From the NCBI GenBank assembly GCA_020809705.1, contig CP085833.1:3348001-3412000 (forward strand): a stretch of DNA of 64,000 nucleotides. Direction: 5' to 3'. A program made the position numbers and the translations under genes. The notes beneath the pieces were generated by a model. That model searched no databases. It saw nothing but the letters and a program-made list of their open reading frames with translations, and was not told the DNA's origin. Of this stretch, positions 1-12,460 are shown piece after piece (position 1 is the first letter of the stretch; the number at the start of each line of letters is the position of its first letter). The stretch comes from Calonectria ilicicola (lineage: Eukaryota; Ascomycota; Sordariomycetes; Hypocreales; Nectriaceae).

Positions 1-1622
1 TGTCTCTATTCATGCCTTCGCATGAAGCAAAGTTGGTGAGAATCTTGTGCCTCTGCGGATTTTTTTCTTGATAAGCTCTAATACAAATGGAATAGACGAT
101 TCTCATCAACCAGAGGATCTCAGTTGCTATCATTTTGTTTATGGTTTGAGATGCCAGGCTCCTTATGTGAGGACCAAGCGAGAAATTTGCGCTCGCAGTC
201 TTAGCGACGAAAGCACTTCCTTCCCCTCAAAACGTAGTCCGTAAAACCATAATTGCGTAGATTTTCTCCCATTTGACAACAAGTGCAGCATACTCTTAAG
301 TTCTTTGCCAGCCGCCGATTTTTTGACTGTACTATCCTATTTGATAGGACATATGGCTGCATGCCATAGTGAACTGCAGAAATCCGGCTCAAATCGAATC
401 AAAGCCCATCTCTGGGCATGTTTCACACCTGTGGTATTCGTTCGTGTTGAGAAGACCAAATCGTCAAAATCGCCAAAGACGAGTTTCATAGTCGACTCAA
501 GGCTAACGTATTTTGGTTTCGCGCTTGTTTGACCTCTCATTTATCATTTACCCCTCGTAGGTTCACCGATGAAGAACGAGAGTCTTAGCTGCATTGATGG
601 TTATGGTGCTCCTCAAAGTTATGCGTTTCCAACTGACCGCACACCGTTTTGTGCTGGTATTGTACGGCGGCTGGGGCGAGGATTACTGATTGTTCTTGTT
701 CAACATACAGGCGCAAGCTGGGTCTAGTTGGCAAAGGAATATCTTTTTAAATATAACTTATTTAGAAATGATATAACTACTGTTATTGACAGAGTATACT
801 TATTTCAATTTCATCAACAAGCGTGCTCGACTCAGTCTATGATCTAAGGGGAAGCCTCTATTATGATCATCTGAGGAGGACTATTAAATTTGTCCAAGTG
901 GCTGCATGATAATATTTTTCTTTTCAGTGATTCAAAACTCCTCTCCAAAATACATGGGTTTTGCGGTTCTGGTTTCAGATTCAAATTGAGGAGATCCTGG
1001 GGTTATTGCAGGGTCCCATGGCAGATGATTAAACCTTCAGGGCGAAACAACGTGGTGCGTCAATGCGGGATGAAATCGAAACGAGGCAAATTGAAACGAG
1101 GCGGATTGAAAAAAAACAAAAAAAAAAAAACACGACCAAGAGAACACACCCGGAGAAAAAAAACTTAAAAAAGCGCCAACAGGCCTTTTGGGTTAAAATG
1201 GAATCTACGACGATATTAATTGATTCAATTACTACAAAAAAAAGAATCCTCCCCTAAAAAGAAGCTTGCGATTCACATGTTTCATCTGCTTCAGAAATGA
1301 CGTCGAAGCACACACACCCTTCTCCTCCCACGGCCAAAGTCCTTTAGGAGGGGAGGGGGGGGCTCATGAACCAGGGTCTGTGTGCGTCCCACCCACCGCC
1401 TGTGAGTTCCCACCCCGAATTGGGCCAGGGGAGTCGCAATGCGCATCTTCCGAGCTTCCCCCATGATAGGATAGCTCGAAGGCGTAGTTCCCGAATTGCT
1501 CGTCGTGGGAAAAACGTCACCTCCTCCAAAACCGCCCTGAACGACGCCTCTCGCCTGCTTCCTTTCCCCCCAACTCTCGGCGCATTTCGCCATCGCGCCT
1601 CGCTTCCCCCCCTCGCTCCTCA
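1..1622. other. Intergenic, left edge of window
   Basis: I see no supportable gene here. The stretch at about 735-880 is visibly AT-rich and the stretch at about 1105-1265 is A-rich with several poly-A runs. From about 1270 the plus strand becomes pyrimidine-rich, which fits the promoter and leader of the gene starting at 1623. Confidence 0.6.
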
Positions 1623-2686
1623 ATGGCCACTCCCGCCTCTGCGCGGCCCGACTGGTCTGCCGTGCCTGCCCCCATTCGTGGCCTCTTCGACCTCTTCCCC
1701 CTTCGTGTCTACGGCTCCGAAGCCCTCCCCGTTCGCGCCCCGGCCCTGGTCCGCACCCGCCCGACGCTCTATGTTTTCGTCGCAGAGGAGGATGCTCCTC
1801 TGGGCAGACCGAGTTACAATCCCTCGTGTCTCAAGTGGCAGGTGAGTTCCGAAATAATTTAAAGAAGAAAAAAAAACAAAACAAGAGCTCCCCCCATAAA
1901 TTACACAAAAATCTATATATAGCATCAACGCATGCTGACCAGGTGGTGATGCCGCAGACTGTCTTGAGAATTGCCGGCGTCGACGTCGACATTGTCCCCT
2001 CCAACAACCACGCCTCGCCCTCCGGCGCCCTTCCTTTCCTCCTACCGCCCTCCTCGCCCTCCTTTAAATCTCCCTCAGCTGCCATCACCGGCGACAAGAT
2101 ATACGACTATGCCCGGCAACACGCCACTCGCTCGCTGCCCGACATCGCCTCTGCGCGCCTCGAGGCCTACCAGGCCCTCCTAACACAAAGCATCCGGCCA
2201 GCTTGGGTACGTCTCCCCTTTCGCCCGCCAATCCAATTGCGCTTGCGCCGGCCGCCCGAGTCTCTCTAACACGAATCGCAGCTGCACGCCCTCTACATCA
2301 TCCCCGCCAATGCCCCTCTCCTCGCGAAGCTCTACCTCCCGTCCTCCATTTTCCTCCGCGCACCCCTTCACCACACCCTCCACGCCGCCGCGACCGCAGA
2401 GATCCTCAAGACGACCCGCCGCCCGTACATTGACTCGCAGCGCCTCTACGCCGACGCAGTAATAGCCCTACAGGCGCTGTCCACGCTGCTCGGCGAGCAC
2501 GACTGGTTCTTTGGCGCCTCGGGCCCCGGCGTTTTCGACGCCGATGTCTTTTCCTACACCTACCTCATGCTCGACGACTTGCTCGCGTGGCAGGACGACG
2601 CCCTAGGGGGCTGCCTCGGCGGGTTTGGGAACCTGATGAAGCACCGAGAACGGCTGTATGAGCGATGTTGGGGGGAGAAGGCCTGA
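1623..2686 (+). CDS. SAM35: SAM35/metaxin-like subunit of the mitochondrial sorting and assembly machinery
   Basis: Exons are 1623-1841, 1943-2206 and 2282-2686. All junctions are phase 0 and the protein is 295 aa. The N-terminus (about residues 9-25) carries a P-x-P-I/V-x-x-x-F-D-x-F-P-L-x-x-Y pattern that I recognise from fungal Sam35. The C-terminal third resembles the GST-C-like metaxin fold, with an ADAVIALQALSTLLG helix and a FGxxxPxxFDADVFSY motif near residues 230-260. Sam35 sits on the cytosolic face of the mitochondrial outer membrane and helps Sam50 insert beta-barrel precursors; that role is family knowledge. There is no signal peptide. The first intron is 101 nt and the second 75 nt, with GTGAGT and GTACGT donors. 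Sam37 belongs to the same superfamily and is the main alternative, but the N-terminal motif favours Sam35. Confidence 0.82.
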
Positions 2687-3496
2687 GACGGCGAGGCAAA
2701 GCAAGGCAAGGTGGAATGTATTAGTAAATAGTTGCATGACGGTACCTGTGGCGGTATTTAAAAGTGTACGCGTAGGGCATGTATAGACATATTGTATCAT
2801 GAACTGGGAAATAGATTACCAGGCTAGACGAAATCAATTCTTTTTTAATGATGGGCGAAATAAACCGACGGTTCACGAATTCTTTTCTTTCTTCTTTTTT
2901 GCATCATTGGCACCTCATTATTTGCTTCAGAACGTGTATAACATTAACCCTTAATATTTTGCTCTGCTCTATTTTGCTTGGTTGTATAAGACAAATTATT
3001 TGTCTTCCCAAGAGTTACATCCCAAGGAGGGGGGTTTGACCGTGTTTTCATGTCTCACAACACTGCCCCTCTCAACCGTCCCATCGCATCTATGAAGCGC
3101 TGATCCTTTGTTGCGCGGCCAAACAAGGCACCTGAGGTACAAGTTTCTCGGAAATAAAACCGACGCACACACTGCGGTACCAAGAAGTAAAAGGATGGGC
3201 CCGCTTGTGGAAATTGAAAAAAAAAGACATCACCTTTGTGTGGTGGATGTGGATGACACGAGTAGATTGGGAGTGAGGGTAATCACGACTGTCAACGCCT
3301 ACTAGACCAAGGTTTGAACCATCAGGAAATAGTAGGAGTAGAGAGGGCTATTCCGAGCGTGAAAAAAGGGATGAAGTAATCGAAGAGTTGCCCCCATTGA
3401 CAGCCTGCCAAACGCCGAGGTATGATCCGAACCCATCATATGCGACACAAAACACCCAAGAGTTGGAAGCCGAAACAGGCCCGAGGTAAAAGTAGC
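2687..3496. other. Spacer between convergent genes
   Basis: This holds the 3' flanks of the SAM35-like gene (+) and the GID1-like gene (-). It is partly AT-rich (about 2820-3000). I see no gene in it. Confidence 0.6.
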
Positions 3497-5827
3497 TTAG
3501 ATCTGGGACGACCGGGGTATGCCCGCCAAGGCGTCATCGACTGAGACAAAGGCCCCCTCACCGCCGTCTTGGCGTAGGTCTTCAAGTAGGACGCTGGTTT
3601 GGGCGTACAAGGTCTCTAGGGACGCACGAGATGATTTGCCCAGTGATACTGTCATCTTATTGTTAGGAGACCCACTTGTCACGGTTCCGCATGAGAGCAC
3701 TTACACAAAATGGCAGAGTTGAGCTCTTCCGCCACGGCGACTCGTCCTTTCCTGTCCAGCAGGTGGCTCACCTGTGGCTCCTTCAGAGGATTGCGATACG
3801 CCACCAGAGCCCAGATTTCGGTGAGAGCCTTGGAGACTTCTTTTCGTGGGTCGTCAGCATACTCTGCCTGCAGCGTCTGACCATACTCAAGCATGTTGCG
3901 TTCCAATTCAATTAATTCGGCAGAGACGTCAGCATCGTCTCTTGGTTTGCTCTGATCAGGGAGGTCGACAATTAGCATGTCCAAATCCATGTCTTGTGAC
4001 TTCTGTGAATCGTTAATCATGTTGAGTTGTGCCGCCTTTCGCACCATCTCAATGAATCGTCGACATCGTAATCTGAAGTAGACGTGCTCGTTATCCTGCA
4101 GCACGTGAGGATAGTATGCATTTGTATATTTGAGAGCTCGATCAATGTCGCCCTCCAAAATTGCTCTTCTTATTCCTGGGAAGTGTAAGCATCGTGTATG
4201 AGATGTATGGGACAGAAAGGAATGCACTTACTTTGTCGGTTATTGGCATCCTCGTCATCTCTTATATTGACGCCAGAAACTTTGACGTTAGGATCCAGAT
4301 TGAGCGCCTCTTTTTGAACTCTCATATCCTCCGCAAAGGCCCGTGCGGTCTCCACATAACCGTCATGTTGGAGAAATTGAAGAACGAGGGCCTGAATAAG
4401 ATCGGTTTCGTTCATACCAGGGACCAAAGATGATGTTTCCGTGGCCTCAATGTCCCTCTGTACCTTGTCACGCTCATCCTGAATGAAGGGTCAGTGACGA
4501 GTGTCTCTTTAGAGAGTGACTATGCGTGCTATTGGGGACATACCTTCATCAGATCATCGATGTTGTATACAAATGGAGTTTGACCAAAATTAGCACGAAT
4601 ATACTCGCCGGGCTTCTTAAGACTGATGGCGGGGTACAGCTTCGATCGCGACACATCGTGAAAGGCGGTCCCTGAGAAGTTGTTAATATAATTCGAAAGG
4701 GTTGGGTGAAAGCTGAAAAAAGAACCCCCCCAAAATTGAACAAACAATAGAAACGCACCAATTTTTACACCATTCTTGGTGAAGAAAGCAGTGTTATCTC
4801 GGAAGTTGACACCACAGCCGATCACGTCGTTTGTGTTATATCTGGGGCCATAGTGACGCCCAATGTTCTGGCCCGTAAAGCAACGTCCATCATCACCGTG
4901 ATAACCCCATGCCTCAGGTTCCCAGCCTATTGGTCGTGATAATGTCGCAGTCTTGGTCGAGAAGCCAATACCTATTGTCGCACTTTCTTATGTGTTAGCG
5001 CCTATGCCACAATTGTGTAGGGGCCCGAGATCGGGTCATGGTCACACGTACTCTTCCCGCTTTGCCGACAGGATATGAACCTCGTAGTAGTATACTCCGC
5101 ACTGCGCAGGCATGTAGTGGTCGGCGCGAACTGCGCATGCCTCATGTTCCCGGTCATGCTGGTTCTTGGGGCCGACGTACTTGACGCTCAAGCCGTCGGG
5201 CTGGATCTCGATGCCACCCCATTGGTCGTCCTTGTTCCATTTCGAGGGTAGGGGGGCCAGGGACTCGTCTTCTTCTAAAGGCGGAGGGCGCTCAATGACA
5301 GTGTGTGACATGCCTCGATGAGAGCCGGGAGGTAGAGGGTGTTGGTTTGGGTTAAAAGTGGTCAGATTGGGAGCGAGGCCATTAGCTGATGTTCGGTTCG
5401 ATTCTCTTGCTTGCATCTTCAATCTGTGAGCTTCTTCAAGCCTCTGGACGTATGTTGAACCCTGCAGATACGATGGAACAAAGAATCCTTCGTCCTCGTT
5501 CTGGGTGGAGCCGTCAGCGGCCTCGGCGGCCATGAGCATGTTGAATGCTCGGGAGAAGGATGGTAGACCACCCCTCCGTGGGCGGGCAGGATTTCCAGGC
5601 TCAGCACCCTCCATGTTGACTCCAAACCCTCCAAGCCCTGCTGTAACGCCAAGATTCAGGTCGCCGGCCGAGTTGAGCACTGATGTGCGGGCAGGATGCG
5701 AGTAGAAGTTTGGTGTTGAGTCGTTGATATTGTAAGAGGCACCGGTGGTGCGAGAGGTAGGAACCGGGGCGGCGGGCGAGCTGGGCTCGTGAAAAGCCGA
5801 GGAACCGTGTTGGTAGGGCCCAGCCAT
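3497..5827 (-). CDS. GID1: RanBPM-like scaffold of the GID/CTLH ubiquitin ligase (SPRY-LisH-CTLH-CRA)
   Basis: Six exons on the minus strand: 5827-5052, 4982-4759, 4671-4544, 4478-4232, 4175-3705 and 3648-3497. They keep frame throughout and give 665 aa. A disordered N-terminus (1 to about 200) is followed by a SPRY domain (about 205-376, with the WEPEAWGYHGDDG and KNGVKIG signatures), a LisH motif (about 397-430), a CTLH region (about 459-506, starting RRAILEGDIDRAL) and a C-terminal CRA region. This order is that of RanBP9/10 and yeast Gid1/Vid30, the scaffold of the GID E3 ligase that degrades gluconeogenic enzymes such as fructose-1,6-bisphosphatase. The last intron (3704-3649, 56 nt) has two nearby AG sites; only the second, ACAG, keeps the CRA frame. 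The function is assigned by domain architecture; the introns are inferred from consensus and frame. Confidence 0.9.
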
Positions 5828-8375
5828 GATCTAGACAGTGAAATATGGCAGACGGCGCCTGGCCGCAAAAGAGAGGCACAGGTTGGTGAAGCTCCTTTGG
5901 GGGACGGAGCTCCCAGATGTATGCTTCCTATCCCTGGACTGCTGCAAGCTGCTGCGGGCACCACAGCGATGTCGAGGTGCCGAATCGGCGAGGACCAGCT
6001 CGGATACGCAAGGCTAATACGGGAGGGCGGGGGAATATTCGAGGGATCGGGAATGGATGCGGAAATGGGTTCGTGAGATGGCGTCAAGCAGTAAACGGCT
6101 GGGGGTTGGGGGCACCAAGTGCACTCGGCGAGTTTATGAGAGCGTTGGAGAGTAGCAGCAGTAACGAAGCCGAGCGGAGAATGATGGGGACGTAGTTGGA
6201 GACCCACCCACTGACATTCAAGCCCCCCCAGCACCGCTATCGCTCCAGCCAGCAGGATGACGAACTGTCGCCGGAATGGGGCTGGCAGGTAATGGCGAGG
6301 AATTCCTGGTAGCAAAAGTCTAGCAGTGGTGACAAGTATTCAAGTAATTTCAGATGGACACGGACTAAACGATGGCGGCGCAATGATGTTCGATGACGAC
6401 GCGAAATGTCGCCCTGCGCGAGCTGTGGTAATGCTCCCATTAAAAAAAAAAAGCCACCAGGTCCTGACAACTACATTATTGGCAGCACACTGTCAGCGAG
6501 AGCGAGAGGGGCCATCTGCGATTTGACAGTCTCGCCCGGCGCCGGAAGGTTAAACAGCAGCGCCGGACCGTACGCACCTTGGCATAGCACGTTGCGTACC
6601 TGAACCCAGAAGTGAGACTGCAGTGAGCGCAGTGCAAATCAGCTCTCCCCCCTCCCTCTTCGCGCGGCGTTAAACAGGCCGCTATACAGCCAGCCATGGC
6701 CGTGCTAGGCAGGTAAGCTGCTATGTTATCACAGCATCAGGGAATCAATCACGAGGGCGTATCAAGCCTATGCCCTGCTTACTTTTCGCTACTACTGCCG
6801 CCTTGCTCGCTGCAGCAGCAGCTGGGTCCCGCTACTGTGCTCGCATAGGGCCACTTAACTCAAATGAGTCTTTGCCCTGTTCTCTCCCCGCTATCTATTA
6901 GTAGGCTGGGCTGCCGGATGACCTCGTTGACTGGGGATCCCCTCGATTCCGTCAGTATGAACCGCCCGACTCAGCAGCAGCGGGCGGCATACTGAGGTGC
7001 ATTGACTTTGTTGACAGACCGCGCCCTACCACGTATAGGTGTTGCTCGCGTTGGTCCCCTTTTCTTTCTTTTTCTTCCCTCTTCTTCGCGTAGCAGCGCA
7101 TTTTACTTTGCCATGCAGGCTTGGGCCAGAGCCCACGCCGAAAATTCGTGCATCAGGCGAGTTTCGCCCAGCAAATCCAACCCCCTCGCTTTTTGGCGTC
7201 AACCTGCCCAACACCGTGACTCGATGACTTGTTGGACGAGCATTGTTCATTTGTTCGCCCTCCCCACATAGAGTCATGATTCGTTCGTGCTAAATGAATG
7301 CTACCGTACACACGCCATCAATGCTACCCGTCAATGCGGCCGAGCCCGCCTCGGAGCCGGGAGCATCTTTTTTGACAGCCAGTCGTAGCCGTGTTCTTGT
7401 TTGATTCCTTGATGGACGACGTTGCTGTCACGAGCTTCGGAGATGGGTTTCCTCCTAGGCCGGGCGTGAGCTGATGACTAAGCCAACCTCCAACCACAGA
7501 CCACCTTCAAGCGACATCGAGACGACTCGTCTTGGATTCAAGGTGCAGTATCCACATGCCGCCATTGGGCATCTTATTCCGTTCGCTCCCAAGCCCAGGT
7601 GACCCATTTGGAAATTCCCTCTGAACTCTGGAGCAAATCCCACCGCGCTGCGTGGTCAAAATCCGTCGCTGCTTCCCCTCATTGCCAGTGAGATGGCCGC
7701 GGGGCCCGCCGCAAGGGATTCTGAAAACGACATGGTCGGTTCCTCCTGAGTTGCCACGACCACCACGGATTGTTTCGGGATTCCTCGAGAGGGAATTTTT
7801 TTCAACACGCGACAACCGTCGGTGTGGCTCGGATGCCGCCCTCGACTGAAAGAACCGCTGATGCCACCTTGCCATGCCACAATGCCCATTTACATTATTA
7901 TGATCGTCTGCGAAAACCGCTTTTTCTGCACCTATATGCATCCATTTCACAATCTCATCAAAAAAAAAAAAATTACAACACAACTCTCATCAATCAAGGA
8001 CTCAATTCAAGTTTCAAGCCTTTCAGATGCGCCCAGTCTGAAATCATCACAATGGTAATTAATGTACTGTACATTCATGGGAGCGTTCCCGATGCATCCT
8101 ATACTCCCCCCAATTTGTCATCCCTTTTCGAGAACCTGCCATGCCTGAAACGCCTGCGACAGCAGCGTCGCAATCTTCCCAAAAAAAACCAGAAAATCAA
8201 AACAGTCAAACCAGACGCCCCTTCTTCCCATGTAGTCTATCGAGTCTGGCGTTACCCACATGGGGGAATAAGCGCCAGCTCTGTATCATCCTAAAACGCT
8301 GCAGTGTAGTTCATGTTGCAAAATAGTCCCTGCTAAACAGGGGCAACGTAAAGCACTGAAGCTGCAGCCTCGAAA
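5828..8375. other. Intergenic, upstream of the GID1-like gene
   Basis: These 2.5 kb separate two minus-strand genes. Several short open frames on both strands (for example 7770-8294) show no domain, no splice logic and no codon preference. I see no supportable gene, only short homopolymer runs such as 6440-6450 and 7960-7971. Confidence 0.5.
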
Positions 8376-9252
8376 CTATGAGGCTGCAGCAATGGCCATG
8401 GGCGCCGGTGACGAGGCGTTGATGCTGGGCGCACTCTGCATCTCTACATCGCCGCCACTGTTGCTGTTGCTGGCGCTAATGCCCTCTTGGCCGTTCTCCT
8501 TGTTCTCTTTGCTGCTGCTGTCTGCTGATGGGGCTGCGGAGTCATCTGTGCCGTTCTCGGGGCCCTTCTTTGGAGGAGCAGTCCAGCGAGGAATCTCCCA
8601 GACAACGCCAGTGAAACTTTTGAGAGTGAAGCCGCCCTTGGCCCATTTGCGACAGGGCTTTCCAGAGCGGTCGAGCGCGCGCAAACCGGCGTTGATGGCG
8701 CCCTGGTTGGCCTTGGGACCAAGTTTGTGGCCAGCAACTCCTCGGTTGGCTGCGGAGTGGTCGATGGTACCGTCTTCCCTGAACATGATTGTTAGCATCT
8801 TGTAATTGGTTGGTCCGGAAATATGCCAAGTTAAAAACTTACAGACGGGGCTTCTTCTTGGGCCCAGGCTTTCCTCGAGGCTTGGGAATACCATCGATTG
8901 TTCCGTTGGCATTGGCTGCTGAGCGCTTGACACCCTTCTTCTTGGGACCATCGGGGGGGCCCATGACAGAAGGCGCGGGCGTGTTGTCGCCGTTGGTGCC
9001 ATCAGCAGCAGGTGTAGCAGCGTTTGAGTCGGACGCATTGTCTCCGTTGGAGGCAGGCTGCGTTGAGGCCGCATCGGGGGCAGGCGAGTCGGTCGTCTCC
9101 TTTATGTCCTTCTCAGGGGACTCCTCCTTGATGGGCTGCGAATCAGCGGCAACGGCTTCACGTAGCTTGGCAGGCGAGAGGTTGAGGGTGACGAGGAGAC
9201 CGGACTTGCTGCCGGATTTGCGACGGCCGTCTGTGGACTTGGCGTGAGCCAT
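8376..9252 (-). CDS. IES4: INO80 chromatin-remodelling complex subunit IES4
   Basis: Two minus-strand exons, 9252-8843 and 8778-8376, joined across a 64-nt intron (donor GTAAGT, acceptor TTCAG), give 270 aa. The N-terminus has the short conserved block SKSGLLVTLNLSPAKLREA (about residues 14-32) that marks fungal Ies4 proteins. A basic AT-hook-like patch (PKPRGKPGPKKKPR) lies just before the splice junction. After it comes the conserved core, with an AANRGVAGHKLGPKANQGAINAGLRALDRSGKPCRKW-type stretch split over residues about 145-180, and then WEIPRW. Acidic and Ser-rich disordered segments fill the rest. Ies4 is a small nuclear subunit of INO80, a nucleosome-sliding ATPase complex tied to checkpoint signalling in yeast. 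The family call rests on motif recognition without a search. Confidence 0.8.
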
Positions 9253-12200
9253 GGCGACAATGGCAGCGTGGTAGTGCGGCCGGTGAAGGGATTTTCGATG
9301 ATGGGTCAGAGGGAGGTGGTGCGGCAGCGGCGAGGTGATCAGGTGGTGAGGGTTGTGGTGGTGATGGGAGATTAGGGAGATGGTGGAAGAAGAGACGGAC
9401 GCGAGTTTGCGACGTGCGTGAGTTTTGGGGGATGAGCTGGTGACGGGAGAAGCGGCAAATGACCTAAGGCTGGTGGTGATCCGGCGTGGTCAGGGGTGGT
9501 GGGCTTGGGGGGCTTGCGTGGAGCGGAGCGGGAGATTTGTTAGTAGTTGGCGTTGGCGATGGTCATGGCGGATTTGCACGGCGTCGTGGTGATGGGAACG
9601 CGAGGGCGAGGGAGCACTGCGTTGGAGGGAATGAAGAGGATGATGATGAGGGAAAGGTGAAAGGACGGGGGGTGGGCTCCATGTCTTGTAGGTTTTGGGG
9701 CCTTGGTCTCATTGTCATTTTCATTTTGGGGCCGGAGGCGGCGCACAATAAAAATCGGTTGGTAAAGGTTCTTCTCGTTCGTGCTCGCACTGGCACTGGC
9801 ACCCAAGACGCAGAAGGCAAACAGACGCAGGACGCAGAAAATCCCCAGACGGCCAGCGCCAGCCGCAACGACGTGACGCTGTGCTGGGGAGGTGCCGGGG
9901 CGGCGCGTGGCTGAAAGCGGTTTAGCGGGGCATGGGTTTATTCACTTAGGAGGGCTTGCCTGGGTTTGTCTGGGGCTTGCACACCCTTTATTAGACTATG
10001 TACCTCTGTACCTTAGCTTTTGGCTCCAAACGGGATGCGAAATGCAAATGGCGGCGCATGCTGTCGTCCGGGTGGCCCACCTGGCGCCACAGCCGGCCAC
10101 TCACAGCAGTTCCTCCCGCCCTCACTGCAGTCGCCGGGCCAATCAGGCGCCCGCACACGCCGAGGGCGACCCTTGAAACCTGGATCGGGGCCGGTACGTA
10201 TCTTTAATTGAGGGAACGTCGACTCCGTTCGCTGCTCGTTTCTCCATCACCACCAGTTTGTCCGTCAGCCAGTACGATGGCACGTCGGCCATGGGCGGGC
10301 TGAGCCCGGGGCTGACTGTGACGATGACTGTGCTGGAGCTGCATAGTGCGACGTACCAACCAAGGCCCCAGCTCGCGATAATTCCCCCCCTTTGTCCATG
10401 TCTACAGATTGAAATGGGCAAAGGGCGGTGCATGCGCAGGCAATGAATGCATTCAAGCAACGCCCCCCTCCCACCCTTGCCAACTGTTGGGAATCTTCTC
10501 ACGCCAGAGCTGCCTGTGAGGAGACCATGATGGAGTGCCTGCTACAGAGGCAAGGAGGGTTGGGCCACAGGGGCAGGCGTCCTTTTCCCCTCATCACGCT
10601 CAGAACGGCTACGCTCCTCTGCTCATCGCGACAGCCTGATTGTAGCCGGGCATGACGGACCACAATGGAGATGGAGACAGGCCCCCTGCCTGGTTTGACG
10701 GTGGCGGATTTCACCGACCAACTCAAGCTTGCAAAGACCCAGGATAGCACCCTAACGATTAGAAAAAACCACGCTCCGGGGGGGGGGGGGGATGGAAAAA
10801 AAATAAATTCGTCACCGGCACCGGCACCACCAACCAGTGTGCTGCAAGCTCACGAGTCATCTCAGCCAGCGACAACCAGGGCCAAACCAGGCCATGGCTA
10901 TCTGCTGTCTCACGTCTCCTTCCACCACGCATGCGCACTGTGGATGAAGATGAGATGATGGCCTAGATCCACCGCGAAGCTGCCCAAACGCGGCATGTAT
11001 CACCACCAGCCTTTTTCTCTGGCTTGCAACCTCGATGCTGGGAGGCGTCGTCTCGTTGCCTGCTACCGTCCCCGTGTGCATCGCTGATCGACCGGGATGC
11101 GGCACCGGAGAGGCAACAAACGGGGCTATTGATGCTGGAGCGAGGGGCGAAAAGAAAAGAAAGGACCCCTCGCACCATCTCACATGGATGGCCTCAGATC
11201 CATTCCCCTCAGAGTTGGGTATTGGTGCCACTACCACGACTGTAAGCAGCAAGCCATCATCCCAGACCATCCGCCCATGTCCATTCGTTGTCTCTCATCC
11301 TCTGCCCACAGCCCGATAATCCTTAGCCCAACCCACTCAACACAAACCCAAAAAAGCAGTCTGGACTGCGCACATTTCACCACGATCTAGAACCCATCTG
11401 TAGGTGCAACCCATCGTAGTAAAGTCTGTGTCAACACCAAGCCAATCTCCTGCCCCAAGGATGCGACATACTAGTGCCGCAACACAACACTAGTTGTTCC
11501 TAATTATGGTCCACGAGGATGATGGAAATTGCTCTTCTAACGCAGCCATGGTCAAACCGATAATAAGACAATGTACACTGCCGCAATCATAAACCAACTC
11601 AGCCCTGGATTATGTGGCTTCAATTTTCATTACTCTTGCACCTATTTTTTTTTCTCCTCACTTCCATCTTAGTCTTGATCTAATAAGGCGATGGCGTGTC
11701 GTGTTGTCAACCACTCGCTTGCCGTCGTGCCAACGCCAAGGCGAGAACTCGGCCAAGGGCACTGTCGCTTCCAGTGTCTTGCTGCACCTGGTGTCGTCCC
11801 GTAGATCCGAGCCAGCAGCAAATTGATTGCGACCGCTCCATCGTTCGACAAGGGTATATCGCGTCCCAATCAAGGATAAATTAAAGAGATCCTGTACGTG
11901 AGAACCTGAGCGCACGTTTTCGTAGCCTCCATTCCATCTCTCCTCCGCCCGCCACCACATGGGCAATTTTTTTCTCCTTTAAGGGCCGAAAAGCGGCAAG
12001 ATAGGACAAGGCGAGACACCACATGAAGATCTCCAACATGATTTCTGTGTCTGCACCCATCATCCCCTGCACCTTACTTCGAATATTGCAAATATCGCAT
12101 CGTGATATCCCCCTATGATCAACATGCGCAATCAGCAACTCATTTCAACGAACCCTTCATTCTAGTTTCCTATGCCTGTGGTTGTATGCAGTGAAGGAAT

Positions 12201-12460
12201 GGAACATGCCAACTCGCGACCTGAATGAACATGCCTGTGCGTGGTTATAGTAGTGCTGAGACATTGTGAATGGCATTGATTGTTGCTCCTACAGTTGCTG
12301 GAATGTGTTACTGCATGCGACTTCCAGACACAAAGAAGAATGAGAGGCTGATTGACTGAGGAGCAATGTATATATATAATTGCAAGGACTCTTGACAACA
12401 ATGAATTGATAGGACAAGACAAGACAGTATCCTCTATTATCCGTTTCACTGCTTGGCACA
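9253..12460. other. Large intergenic region
   Basis: No gene can be supported in these 3.2 kb. Visible landmarks are a copy of the motif GTACCTCTGTACC at 10000-10012, a poly-G run at about 10778-10789 and a TATA-like element at about 12369-12380, which lies some 85 bases ahead of the next start codon. Open frames here are short and lack domains. Confidence 0.5.
12369..12380 (+). promoter_or_regulatory. TATA-like element ahead of the Ser/Thr-rich secreted protein
   Basis: An alternating TATATATAAT tract lies about 85 bases upstream of the ATG at 12461. Its position fits a core promoter element, but there is no transcript evidence. Confidence 0.35.

Noticed and set aside
1366..1845. 159-codon plus-strand frame overlapping the SAM35-like first exon
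   Set aside because: It is out of frame with the recognised protein and has Pro/Ser-rich content typical of CT-rich leaders.
3291..3335. A GGTTCAAACC string on the minus strand resembling a tRNA T-arm
   Set aside because: The flanking bases do not form a T stem, and no acceptor, D or anticodon arms can be drawn.
9486..9914. Gly/Arg-rich 142-codon frame upstream of IES4
   Set aside because: It arises from the purine-rich strand of a promoter region, and its composition is low in complexity.
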